Below are positions 17,849 to 27,839 of a DNA stretch of 43,981 bases, piece by piece. Under the pieces are notes generated by a model. That model was not told the DNA's origin. It searched no databases and was given only the letters and a program-made list of their open reading frames with translations. How positions within the stretch are numbered: position 1 is the first letter of the stretch; every line of letters begins with the position of its first letter. The position numbers were made by a program, and so were the translations under genes. Origin of the DNA: Oscillospiraceae bacterium (lineage in GTDB: Bacteria; Bacillota; Clostridia; Oscillospirales; Oscillospiraceae); the NCBI GenBank assembly GCA_031262065.1, contig JAISIK010000069.1, forward strand, positions 1-43,981. Reading direction: 5' to 3'.

Positions 17849-19651
17849 TTACGCCCTCTTAAATTGCCGCTCGAGCTGGGCTTTGGTCATTTCCGCGCAG
17901 ATGGGTCTGCCGTGCGGGCAATATTTAATATCCTCACGCGACAAAACCTCGCGCACGAGCGCTTCACGCTCGGCAGGGGCGGTGCTGTGCCCGCCTTTGA
18001 TGGCTGCCTTGCAGGCGATGGTGTGCAGCAGCTTCTCGCGCAGGGCGCTCGGCGCGCCGCCGGAGAGCAAATCCCGCGCCAGTGCGCTGAGCGTCTGCAG
18101 GGCATCGTCGGGGTCGATTTCTGCCGGAATCTGCCGCGCTGCCAGCGTACCGCCGCCGTAGTCGCTCAGCTCGTAGCCCAGAGATTGCAGGATTTCCGCA
18201 TTTTCCAGCAGAACGGCAGCCTCCACACTGCCGGGCGTGAAGACCAGCGGCTGCAAGAGCAACTGCGGCATCACAGGCTGCGCCTGCGCGCGCAGCTTCT
18301 CGAACAAAATCCGCTCGTGCGCGGCGTGCTTGTCGATGAGCAGCATCGTGCTGCCCTGCTCAACAAGAATATAGGTGTCGAACAGCTCGCCGACGATGCG
18401 CAGGGGCTGTTCGGGTAGGGCGATTTCCGCCTGCTGCGCTTCCGGCGTTGTCGGCGTGACGGGCGGCTTCTCACGCAGCGGGGGCTTCAAGGTATCGAGA
18501 ACGCTCTGCGCGGGAGTAACGGGCTTCGCCTTTTGCAGGGTCTCGGAAAAGGCGCGGAAGTCGCTTGCGGACATTGTGCGGTAGAACGTTTCCTTCGGCG
18601 CAGCGGGCTTTTGAACCACATCAGAAACCACGGTGCTTGCCTTGGGCGCTTGCATCTGCACCGCGCGCGGCGATTGCCGCAGCGCACCGAGAACGCCGTA
18701 GTGCACGCACTCGAAAATCTCGCGCTCGTTGAGGAATTTTACCTCGGTTTTTGCCGGGTGCACATTCACATCCAAGCGGTTTTCCGGCACATGCAGATGC
18801 AGCACACAGCTTGGGAAGCGCCCGGGGAGCATCTGATTTTTATACGCCTCATCGAGCGCTGCGACGAGCGTTCTCGACTGCACCGCGCGCCCGTTGACGA
18901 AAAAGAGCTGGTTTGCGCGCGTGCCGCGGGTTGCCGAGGGCGCGGACACAAAGCCCTTGAGGGTGTTGTTCTCCCACGCGCTGTCCAGGGCAAGCATTTC
19001 TTGCGCAAGTTGCCTGCCGAGCGTGGCGTAAATCGCGCTGAGGAGCTTGCCGTCGCCGGGGGTAAAGAGTGCCTGCTCGCCGTCTTTGATTAGGCGCAGG
19101 CTCACATCCGGGTGGGCAAGGGCGAGTTTTTGCACGGTACTGTGCACATAGGAGGCTTCTAAAGTGTCGCGCTTCATAAATTTCATCCGCGCGGGGGTGT
19201 TAAAAAACAAATCCCGCACAATGACGGTTGTGCCGTTCGGGCAGCCCGCGTCCTCGCGCAGCGTGACCGTGCCCGCTTCAAGGTGCAGGCTCGTGCCGAA
19301 GTCTGCCTCGGCTGTTTTGGTCAGCACGTCCACGCGGGACACCGCGCAGATGGCTGCAAGCGCCTCGCCGCGAAAGCCCAGCGTGAAAATCGCTTCCAAA
19401 TCCTCCGCCCGTTGCAGCTTGCTTGTGGCGTGGCGCAAAAAGGCAGTTTCCACCTCGGCGGCAGCGATGCCGCAGCCGTCGTCAGTGACGCGCAAAAAGG
19501 TTTTCCCGCCGTTTTGGATTTCGACGGTGATGTTCTTTGCGCCGGCGTCAATCGCATTTTCGACAAGCTCCTTTGCGGCGCTGGAAGGTCTTTCGACGAC
19601 TTCGCCGGCGGCGATTAAATTCGCCAAATGCGGGGGCAATTTACGAATCAT
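17849..19651 (-). CDS. mutL: DNA mismatch repair protein MutL
   Basis: MIRKLPPHLANLIAAGEVVERPSSAAKELVENAIDAGAKNI; C-terminal DKHAAHERILFE endonuclease motif; start reassigned from the longer ORF. Confidence 0.96.
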   Translation of the reverse strand: MIRKLPPHLANLIAAGEVVERPSSAAKELVENAIDAGAKNITVEIQNGGKTFLRVTDDGCGIAAAEVETAFLRHATSKLQRAEDLEAIFTLGFRGEALAAICAVSRVDVLTKTAEADFGTSLHLEAGTVTLREDAGCPNGTTVIVRDLFFNTPARMKFMKRDTLEASYVHSTVQKLALAHPDVSLRLIKDGEQALFTPGDGKLLSAIYATLGRQLAQEMLALDSAWENNTLKGFVSAPSATRGTRANQLFFVNGRAVQSRTLVAALDEAYKNQMLPGRFPSCVLHLHVPENRLDVNVHPAKTEVKFLNEREIFECVHYGVLGALRQSPRAVQMQAPKASTVVSDVVQKPAAPKETFYRTMSASDFRAFSETLQKAKPVTPAQSVLDTLKPPLREKPPVTPTTPEAQQAEIALPEQPLRIVGELFDTYILVEQGSTMLLIDKHAAHERILFEKLRAQAQPVMPQLLLQPLVFTPGSVEAAVLLENAEILQSLGYELSDYGGGTLAARQIPAEIDPDDALQTLSALARDLLSGGAPSALREKLLHTIACKAAIKGGHSTAPAEREALVREVLSREDIKYCPHGRPICAEMTKAQLERQFKRA

Positions 19652-20391
19652 ATTACGACCCCCAGTGCAAGCGTATTGGCGCGTAAGAGGAGCAGCGTGA
19701 CGATGAGAAGATTCATCATTGCGTGCAGGAAAATAGACGCCCAGATGCTGCGTGTGCGGTGATAGACGCAGGCGTACACAATTGCTGCGGGCAGATACTG
19801 GATAACTGCAATCAAGGCATGATGCGGCGTTTGCAGGCGGATATTCGGCAAAACCTGCGCCAGCGCGGAAAGCGGGACGCTGACCAAATACGCAAGCCAC
19901 GGCTTGTACCTGCAAAGCGGGGCGAAAATCGCGCCGCGCAAGAGGCACTCGTGCGTAAGCGGCACGAGGAGCACCCAGCAAAGCGCAAGCGGAACGGGGT
20001 CGAGGCGCAGATGCCACTGCAGCATTGCCTTGTTTAGGTTCTGCGGGTAAAGTTCCAGATAATTCAGCCCGAACTGCATCAGAATCGACAGGATATTCAG
20101 CCCCAAAAAGCCGACGAGAATGGCAAAAAGGAACTCCACGAACCTGCCCCGAATCGGCGCGGTGGACGCCAAGAGAAAGCGGCAGAAAAAGAAGCAGACG
20201 ACTACCGCATTCATCACAAAAAACAGGCCGGTCATGCGAACACTGCCTTCTTCAGTGGCGGGGGCAATGCCCAAAAGTGTGGCAAGCTGCCAGAGCACAA
20301 GCGACAGACCCATGACGAAGAACGGCAGATAGCACCATCCTGCGATTTGCGCCCGTCTGTCCGGCACGATAAGCGAAACGTGTTCGTTCAT
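19648..20391 (-). CDS. CPBP-family intramembrane protease-like membrane protein
   Basis: Polytopic; LTHECLLRGAIFAPL motif; ATGA overlap with mutL. Confidence 0.75.
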   Translation of the reverse strand: MNEHVSLIVPDRRAQIAGWCYLPFFVMGLSLVLWQLATLLGIAPATEEGSVRMTGLFFVMNAVVVCFFFCRFLLASTAPIRGRFVEFLFAILVGFLGLNILSILMQFGLNYLELYPQNLNKAMLQWHLRLDPVPLALCWVLLVPLTHECLLRGAIFAPLCRYKPWLAYLVSVPLSALAQVLPNIRLQTPHHALIAVIQYLPAAIVYACVYHRTRSIWASIFLHAMMNLLIVTLLLLRANTLALGVVI

Positions 20392-20412
20392 GGATTGCTC
20401 CCTTCTTTGGTG

Positions 20413-22991
20413 TTACAGCATTTTTTTGAGTTCGTAGAGTGCGTTGAGCGCTTCGATGGGCGTGAGCGTTTCGAGGCGCAGGGCATCCAAGCGGCGGCGC
20501 AGGGCGTCGTTTTCCATTGCGGTGAGGGAGATTTGGTCGTCTGCCGCGAGCGTTACGGTGCGCAGGGGCGCGCCGTTTTCCAAGTCCTTCAGAAGGGTTC
20601 TTGCGCGGGAAACCACGCGCTCGGGAAGCCCCGCCAGCTTCGCGACTTCCACGCCGTAGGAGTCGTCCGCCGCGCCGGGCACAATCTTGCGCAAAAAGAC
20701 AATATCGTCCTTGCGCTTTTTCACGGCGATATTATAGTTGCGCACGCCAGCAAGCTCCCGCTCAATATCGGTCAGCTCGTGGTAGTGCGTGGCAAAGAGC
20801 GTCTTTGCGCCGAGGCGCTTGCTGTCTGCCGCGAATTCCAAGACGGCGCGGGCGATTGCCATGCCGTCGAAGGTCGAAGTGCCGCGCCCGATTTCGTCGA
20901 GAAGCAGGAGGCTTCTCGCGGTGGCGTGGCTCAAAATATCCGCGACCTCCGTCATCTCCCCATAAAGGTGGACTGCCCGGAGGACAGGTCGTCCGATGCG
21001 CCGATGCGGGTAAAAATGCGGTCGACAATGCCGATTCTTGCGTCTTTTGCAGGGACGAAACTGCCGATTTGCGCCATAAGCACAATCAGCGCGACCTGTC
21101 GCATGTAAGTGGATTTTCCCGCCATATTCGGACCTGTGATGATTGCCACGCGGTTATTCGCCGTGTCGAGCGCGGTGTCGTTCGGCACGAACAGGCTGTC
21201 TTTGAGCACCTGCTCGACCACGGGATGCCGCCCGTCGCGGATGGAAATCTCGCCGGAGAGGTCCACTTCCGGCTTGCAGTAGTTGCGCGAAACCGCGATG
21301 GACGCAAAGCAGGAAAGGACATCTAAAGATGCCACCGCGCGGGCACTTCGCTGCACGCGCCCCGCCTGCTCGGAGAGCTTTTCGCGCAGCGCGGAGAAAA
21401 GCTCGTATTCTAAGGTGTTCGCCCGCTCCTTCGCGCCGAGAATCGTCGATTCGAGCGTTTTCAGCTCCTCGGTGATATAGCGCTCGCCGTTTGCCAGCGT
21501 CTGCTTGCGAATGTAGTGCTCGGGAACAAGGGCGCTTTGCCCCTTCGATACCTCAATATAATAGCCAAACACGCGGTTATAGCCCACGCGCAGGGTGCGG
21601 ATGCCGGTTTTCTCCTTCTCCGCCAGCTCGATTTCCGCCAGCGTGCCCTTGCCGCCGTGCAGAATATCGCGTAAAAAGTCCAGCTCTTCGTGGTAGCCCT
21701 CTCGAATCATGCCGCCTTCGCGCACGGTGAAGGGCGGCTCGTCCACAATGGCTGTGCGCAGCAGGTCGGAAATATCCTCCAGCCCGTCGAGCTCTTCATA
21801 CAGCGCAGCAAAGAGCGGGGCGTCCAGCCGCGGCAGCGCGGCGCGCAGATGCGGCAAAATCAGGCAGCCGTTTCGCAGCGCCAGCAAATCCCGCGCATTG
21901 GCACTGCCAGTGACGATTCTTGCCATCACGCGCTCGAGGTCAGTGGCGTCTTCGAGCATGTGGATAAGCTCCTCGCGCTCGATGGTGTTCTTTGTCAGCT
22001 CTTCCACCGCGTCCAGCCGCTGCTTAATCTGCTTCGGGTTCAGCGAGGGCTTTTCCAGCCAGCTGCGCAGCAGGCGGCTGCCGAGAGCGGTTTTCGTCTT
22101 GTCGAGCGTCCACAGGAGGCTGCCGCGCTTCTCGCCGCCGCGCAGGGTTTGCGTCAGCTCTAAGTTGCGCACCGCGGTCATATCCAGCTCCATAAAGCGA
22201 CCGCTGAGATAATACTCCGGCATTTGAATGTGCGAAAGCGGGGATTTTTGCAGCTCGTGCAGGGTGTAAAGAAGAGCGCCCGCGCTGCGCCCTGCGGTGT
22301 CGCTGAGCCCCAGCGCCTCGGGCGTTTTGCCGAATTGGGCTTCCAGCGTCTGCGCCGTTAACTCCTGCGCAAAGAGGCTGTCGTCGCCAATATCTGCGCA
22401 GCAAGCCAGTTTGTCGCGCAGGGTATCGCTAAGCGTTTCGTTCGCGGCAGCCTCGCCGCCGCGCAGCACCTGCGCGGGAGAAAAGCGCCCCAGCTCCGAA
22501 ATCACCCGCGCAAGCGCAGCCTCGCCCTCGGCGGAGGTTACGAAAAATGCGCCCGTGGAGACATCGCAAAAGCTCAAACCCCATGCGCCGTTTTCTGCGA
22601 ACACGCAGGCGAAGTAATTGTTGCGGCTTTCATCGAGCATCGAGCTTTCCGTGACTGTGCCGGGCGTGACGATGCGGGTAATATCTCTGCGCACCAGCCC
22701 CTTGGCAAGGGCGGGGTCTTCCATCTGCTCGCAGATGGCGACTTTGTAGCCCTTGGCGACCAAGCGGGCGATGTAGCTCTCCGCGCTGTGGTAGGGCACG
22801 CCGCACATGGGCGTTTGCTCTTCTTTGTTGCGGTCGCGCGTGGTGAGCGTTAAATCCAGCTCTTTCGACGCCGTGCGCGCGTCGTCTTGGAACATTTCAT
22901 AGAAATCCCCGAGACGGAAGAAGAGAATGCAATCCGGATGCTGCTGTTTTACCTGCAAATACTGCTGCATCATGGGTGTCAGCTGTGCCAT
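20413..22991 (-). pseudogene. mutS: DNA mismatch repair protein MutS, interrupted by an apparent 1-nt deletion near 20950-20956
   Basis: 5' ORF (to 20952) carries Walker [15 protein letters not shown] and ends GQSTFMGR*; 3' ORF (20413-20955) starts MTEVADIL and carries Walker [17 protein letters not shown]. Confidence 0.9.
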
Positions 22992-22995
22992 ATGT

Positions 22996-24411
22996 TTACT
23001 CCGCTCTGTTCGGTATTTCACCGAGCAAGCTCCAGGTGGTGCTCTCGGTGATACGAAGGTCGAGGAACGTGCCGATCAGGCTGTCGTCGCCTGTAAATCG
23101 AACCAGCCGCCCGCCGTCCGTGCGGGCGGTGAGCTGCGCGTCTTCGCGCCCGTCAACGAGCACGCGCAGGGTTTTGCCGATATATGCCCGGTGGATTTCC
23201 GCAGAAATGCGGTTTTGCGCCTCCAAGAGGCGGTCGAAGCGGTGGTTTTTGTCGGCGCGGGAGGTGGGGTCCGCCATCTTTGCGGCGGGCGTGCCCTCGC
23301 GCGGCGAATAGATAAAGGTGAACAGCGCGTCGAAGCGCACGCGCTCGATAAGCTTTAAGGTGTCGTCAAACTCCGCCTCCGTTTCGCCGGGGAAGCCCAC
23401 AATCACGTCTGAAGTCAGCACCAAATCGGGCATCTTCGCCCGCCCGTAATCCACCAGACGCAGGTACTCGCTCGCGGTGTAGCGGCGGTTCATCTCGCGC
23501 AAAATGCGGTCGTTTCCCGACTGGAAGGGCAGGTGGAACTGCTTGCAGATGTTCGGGTGCGCCGCGATGGTGTCAAAGAGCTTTTCGCTGGCGTCTTTCG
23601 GGTGCGAGGTCATAAAACGCAGGCGAAACTCCCCGGGAAGGGCGGCAATTTGCGCCATCAGGTCTGCAAAATCGATGTCCAGCGCCAAATCCTTGCCGTA
23701 GGAGTTGACGTTCTGCCCCAATAGCGTAATTTCCTTAAACCCTTGGGCAAGAAGGTCGCTGCATTCCTTGATAATTTCGGCAGGCTCACGGCTGCGCTCC
23801 CTACCGCGCACGTAGGGCACAATGCAGTAGGAGCAAAAATTGTTGCAGCCGTACATCACCGAACCCCACGCTTTGAGTGAGTTGCCGCGCGCAACGGGCA
23901 GCCCTTCGGAGATTGCGCCGTCGGAATCCTCCACGGCGAAAACGCGCTTGCCGCCCTGCAAAATGTGCCATAACAGCTCCGGGAAGCGCCATAAATGGTG
24001 CGTGGAGAATACGCCGTCCACATGCGGATACGAGCGGCGAATGCGGTCGGACACGTGGGGCTGCCCCATCATGCATCCGCAGAGGAAAATCTTCTGGCGC
24101 GGATGGCGGCGCTTCGTGTGCACCAGCGCGCCGACGTTTCCGAACACGCGCTGCTCGGCATGTTCGCGGATGGCGCAGGTGTTCAGAATTACGATGTCCG
24201 CGCCCTCTTCGCTGCGCGTAAAGCTGTAGCCGCACTGCTCGAGCATGCCGGCGATGCGCTCGGAATCCGCCTCGTTTTGCTGGCAGCCGTAAGTATCGAT
24301 AAAGGCAAGGGGCGCAATCCCCTGCGCCTGCCAAAATTCGCGGATCATCGCGCATAGGGCGTGCTGCTGGCGCAGTGCCTGCGCGGGAATCTGCTGCGTT
24401 TTTGTGCTCAA
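22996..24411 (-). CDS. miaB: tRNA-2-methylthio-N6-dimethylallyladenosine synthase MiaB
   Basis: DTYGCQQNEADSERI, radical-SAM YGCNNFCSYCIVPYVRGRERSR, TRAM tail; TTG start after GGAGGG. Confidence 0.95.
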   Translation of the reverse strand: MSTKTQQIPAQALRQQHALCAMIREFWQAQGIAPLAFIDTYGCQQNEADSERIAGMLEQCGYSFTRSEEGADIVILNTCAIREHAEQRVFGNVGALVHTKRRHPRQKIFLCGCMMGQPHVSDRIRRSYPHVDGVFSTHHLWRFPELLWHILQGGKRVFAVEDSDGAISEGLPVARGNSLKAWGSVMYGCNNFCSYCIVPYVRGRERSREPAEIIKECSDLLAQGFKEITLLGQNVNSYGKDLALDIDFADLMAQIAALPGEFRLRFMTSHPKDASEKLFDTIAAHPNICKQFHLPFQSGNDRILREMNRRYTASEYLRLVDYGRAKMPDLVLTSDVIVGFPGETEAEFDDTLKLIERVRFDALFTFIYSPREGTPAAKMADPTSRADKNHRFDRLLEAQNRISAEIHRAYIGKTLRVLVDGREDAQLTARTDGGRLVRFTGDDSLIGTFLDLRITESTTWSLLGEIPNRAE

Positions 24412-24481
24412 AAGAGGAATCCCTCCGAATTCATGAAGTGTCCGTGAGAAAGCGGGACGCGTTGCCACGGGTGTGCGGCGT

Positions 24482-24510
24482 GCGCAGTCGCGCAGTCGCG
24501 CAGTCGCGCA
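24482..24510. repeat. Tandem 8-mer repeat (GCGCAGTC) x ~3.6
   Basis: Three exact copies plus GCGCA. Confidence 0.9.
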
Positions 24511-24616
24511 AACCCGCAATTATACTATACATAGACATTTTACCACCAAGTTCGCCGCAATGCAAGAGCACGCAGAGAAAAACCCGCCCCTTGCATTTTC
24601 GCGCCCAGCCTCGCAG

Positions 24617-24648
24617 AAAAAAGCACAGCGCCCCGTAGGGCGCTGTGC
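24617..24648 (-). terminator. Intrinsic terminator downstream of the DUF4238-like gene
   Basis: GCACAGCGCCCTACGGGGCGCTGTGC followed by TTTTTT on the minus strand. Confidence 0.8.
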
Positions 24649-24778
24649 CATTGCTGTTGCGCCTGTAGACAGGCGGCGAAGCAGAAATCTCGTTCCCCAA
24701 ATCATCATGGCTTACTGAGAAACAATTGTTTCACATCGCTCTGCGGAAATGTAAAACAAAAATCCACATTTAATGAGG

Positions 24779-25777
24779 TTACCACGGAATAATTACAAAT
24801 TCTGTAGCGTTTTCAGCAATGATAGTATTGTATTTCTGAACCGCTTCATCAGTTATATGGGAGACATAAAAAACATCATGTTCATCTTCGCATCTTCCAT
24901 TTCCCATGAGTATTCTGGGCGTAATCGGCAAGAGCCCAACCTGTTGCCCGTCATCACGTGTATGCATAAAAGCGGGGTTATCGCTTGTGCAAAACAGTGT
25001 CGGACCGTCCGAAATCAAAAAATGAAAATTTGTGTGGATTAGCTTTGCTCTTGCGTCTTCATATATGATACCCGTATCATTTAAATAATCGCGATAAATT
25101 TTGAGCAAAAGATTATGACGAAATTCATCCCAGCCTGTTTTTAAATGTGGATGCAACCTTTCTTCTTCAGGAATATCGCAATCTTCAAGCATCCCTTTGA
25201 ACAAATCAAACTCTTCCTCAAATTGCGCATTTGATTGGATACTACGCCAATCTAATGCGACGTAAAATCGCATTAAGAAATCTCGATCAAACGCAGGGAT
25301 ACTAAAGGTTCTACTCTGTAAAATGGCTTGTTCTATTTTCTTGACTTCAGTTTTCCACAGGTTTTCGTACTTAGTTGACCATTTTAATTCTATTTCAGGA
25401 ATATTAACCTTCTCAATTTTATCACGAAGGGGCTTTTTTCCTACTATTGTTCCATCAGGGCGAGTAATCTTCCAGTTTTTGAAGTCAGAGTATTTTTCGC
25501 GCATTTCCATTGTTGTCCGAAGAATAGAACCCTCGTATTCGACAGTATAACCTGCAAGGGGCTCAAAAAATAAATCCGTATCACACTGTTCGCAGATGGG
25601 CATACCTGCTTTAATAGAATAGAAGTGATTAATTCCCGCGATATTATCTTTATTTCTTCGTTCGATCGTTCCTCGATTCTTCAAAAATTCGACTTGAAGA
25701 GTTCCATTCCCCCGCTCCCAAGCCGACATATAAACTCTTGGAATCAAATGATGATACTTTGCATTTGTTTCTCCCAT
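24779..25777 (-). CDS. DUF4238 domain-like protein
   Basis: YHHLIPRVYMSAWE N-terminal signature, FLMRFYVALDWRS, TSDNPAF; GAGGAG RBS; markedly AT-rich relative to neighbours. Confidence 0.75.
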   Translation of the reverse strand: MGETNAKYHHLIPRVYMSAWERGNGTLQVEFLKNRGTIERRNKDNIAGINHFYSIKAGMPICEQCDTDLFFEPLAGYTVEYEGSILRTTMEMREKYSDFKNWKITRPDGTIVGKKPLRDKIEKVNIPEIELKWSTKYENLWKTEVKKIEQAILQSRTFSIPAFDRDFLMRFYVALDWRSIQSNAQFEEEFDLFKGMLEDCDIPEEERLHPHLKTGWDEFRHNLLLKIYRDYLNDTGIIYEDARAKLIHTNFHFLISDGPTLFCTSDNPAFMHTRDDGQQVGLLPITPRILMGNGRCEDEHDVFYVSHITDEAVQKYNTIIAENATEFVIIPW

Positions 25778-25885
25778 AAATAACTCCTCAACGCAGCGTC
25801 TTTAATCAATCGGCTGCCGTAATTTGCAATCGCGGACTCCCGTGTACGTGTCAAAAAGCGATAACCTTTCATATTTGACAACCTA

Positions 25886-25914
25886 ACTATACAGGAACAA
25901 AGAGGAATAAGCAA
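25886..25914 (-). promoter_or_regulatory. Putative promoter of the DUF4238-like gene (TTGCTT-N17-TATAGT)
   Basis: Minus strand -35 25909-25914, -10 25886-25891. Confidence 0.55.
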
Positions 25915-25974
25915 CTGTTTTGTTTCGAAATTAAGGATTGAAAGGGCTATACTCTCTATTTGCCAAAATGCACC

Positions 25975-26170
25975 TAATTGTTATGTTAGCCCCCTAATCC
26001 CAAACCGTCTGGCTGTTTTCTTGTAGCGCAGATGTATTTTGCATCATCTCTACAGCCAATCCCGTAAATTCTGCTGTATATCGCTTGTTCGGTATCCCTT
26101 TTGGCATAGTAATGCACCCCTTATGTTAGTTTCAGTATAGCATACTGTCTAACATTTGGGGTGCACTTCA
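25975..26170 (-). mobile_element. Remnant of an IS3-family-like insertion sequence: one terminus plus frameshifted, truncated OrfA start
   Basis: Minus strand TGAAGTGCACCCCAAATGTTAGACAG terminus; MPKGIPNKRYTAEFTGLAVEMMQ, then in another frame KIHLRYKKTARRFGI, resembling IS3 OrfA N-termini. Confidence 0.75.
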
Positions 26171-26202
26171 AATACCTATGGCACTGGTTTTCTGCTAAAA
26201 CA

Positions 26203-26237
26203 ATAACCACAGACTGAAATGTCAATCTATGGTTACT
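26203..26237 (-). terminator. Putative terminator of tRNA-fMet
   Basis: Minus strand AACCATAGA...TCTGTGGTT hairpin followed by ATTGTTTT. Confidence 0.55.
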
Positions 26238-26240
26238 GTG

Positions 26241-26316
<76 letters not shown>

Positions 26317-26666
26317 ATATGCAATTGTGCGCTGCGTTTCCTCTCGCGCCTTTACAGAATAACACAACAACGCCCGTTTGTCAAGGATTATTTCTTGCCC
26401 GCTTTCGGCGGGGTGTGCGGGAGAATCCGACAGGCTTCGTTTTTGCCCTACGGAATGCAGGCGCGGCTAGGGTTTGCGGGCACTTTTCCTGCGGGCAAAA
26501 AATATTTATCGGCTGTGCCTATATATGCTGGAAAAGCGAATACTTATGTGCTATATATATGACAGGTAGCAGAGAGAATAGTATAAAATTCGCCAAAATG
26601 CGCAAAAGCCGTTCGGCGATACTGCGCGGCAATGGTACAAGACATAGAATACGGGAGTGACGAACA

Positions 26667-26909
26667 GTGTATCCACGGGTTAAGAAAATGCGGGAAATCT
26701 ACGAGTATCGGCAGATAAAACTTGCAACGCTCTTGGGTGTCAAGCAGAGCACCTATTCCAACTACGAAAACGGGGTGGTCAATATCCCCGTCGAGAGCCT
26801 GATTCGCCTTGCCGCGCTCTACAAGACGAGCGTGGACTATCTCGTCGGCAGCACGGACGAGCGCAAACCTTACCCTCCCTCGAAAAGACGGGGGCTTTGC
26901 ACGAAATAA
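26667..26909 (+). CDS. Small XRE-family helix-turn-helix regulator
   Basis: MREIYEYRQIKLATLLGVKQSTYSNYENGVVNIPVESLIRLAALYKTSVDYLVGSTDE. Confidence 0.9.
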   Translation: MYPRVKKMREIYEYRQIKLATLLGVKQSTYSNYENGVVNIPVESLIRLAALYKTSVDYLVGSTDERKPYPPSKRRGLCTK

Positions 26910-27014
26910 GCGTCAAAATGCGCGGCAGGCATTGCGAGTCCGACCGCGCGGTTGAACCCTCTTTACAGCCGTCGAAAATTGTAGTATGATGGAGAAAACG
27001 AGGGGGTGAGCGGC

Positions 27015-27839
27015 ATGAACTGCATCCGCTGCGGACGCACGATTTCCGATGGGAAGAACTTCTGCGAGGACTGCGCGGGCGTTGCGAGCAGTCCCTTGCA
27101 GGAGTCTGCCTATATAAGCAGGCGCGTTGTGCTCTCCCGCGGGGAAAAGGAGCTGCCGCCGCCCGGCGCGAAGAAAAAAGCCGCGCTGCCTGCCAAAAAA
27201 CGCAGGCATCCGAAGGCAAGAGCCTTGCGCAGGCTGACGAAGGCGGTCGTCATTTTGTCGATTGCCTGCGCACTGCTGCTCGGCGCGTGTGTGTACGGCG
27301 GGGTCTTCTACTTTAACAACTACCGCCGCGAGGTCAATCGCCTGCGCACGCAGGAAAATGAGCTGGCGCGCCGAGAATCGGATCTTTCGCAGATGCAGAC
27401 TGCTTTGACGGACGCGCACGAGCAGCTGCAATTCGCGCGCGACACGGTCACCGACCGCGAACGGGAGATTGACAGCCTCACGCAGCAAATCAACCAATAT
27501 GTTATGGCAGGTTCGGAAACGGAGCAGGCGATTCGCGAAATGCAGGAGGAGAACATCCGCCTGATTGACGAAAACAACGCCTACGCCGAAGAGGTCGAGG
27601 CGCTGACGGGGCAGTACGACACGCTCGAGGACAAAATTGCCGCGTTGGAAAACAGCATGCGGGTTCTGCAAAACAAGTCGGACTTCTTTGACGCGCATGT
27701 TTGCTTTGTCGAAAACGACGGCACGGGCTACTATCATCGCTACAGCTGCTCCCACTTTGTAAAGCGCAGTTACTGGGCGTATTCGATTAACCTCGCCATC
27801 TCGCGGGGCTACACCGCCTGCCCGTACTGCGGAGGGTAA
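27015..27839 (+). CDS. Zinc-ribbon, TM and coiled-coil protein, unknown function
   Basis: N-terminal CIRCGR...FCEDC, TM, coiled coil, C-terminal SHFVKRSYW...CPYCGG. Confidence 0.75.
   Translation: MNCIRCGRTISDGKNFCEDCAGVASSPLQESAYISRRVVLSRGEKELPPPGAKKKAALPAKKRRHPKARALRRLTKAVVILSIACALLLGACVYGGVFYFNNYRREVNRLRTQENELARRESDLSQMQTALTDAHEQLQFARDTVTDREREIDSLTQQINQYVMAGSETEQAIREMQEENIRLIDENNAYAEEVEALTGQYDTLEDKIAALENSMRVLQNKSDFFDAHVCFVENDGTGYYHRYSCSHFVKRSYWAYSINLAISRGYTACPYCGG

Noticed and set aside
19652-20017. N-terminal extension of the MutL ORF (17849-20017)
   Set aside because: Canonical MutL start MIRKLPPHLANLIAAGEVV is at 19651; upstream part overlaps the CPBP gene in another frame
24721-24740. 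TGTTTCAC half of a parS-like palindrome
   Set aside because: Only one half site is present; the second half does not match
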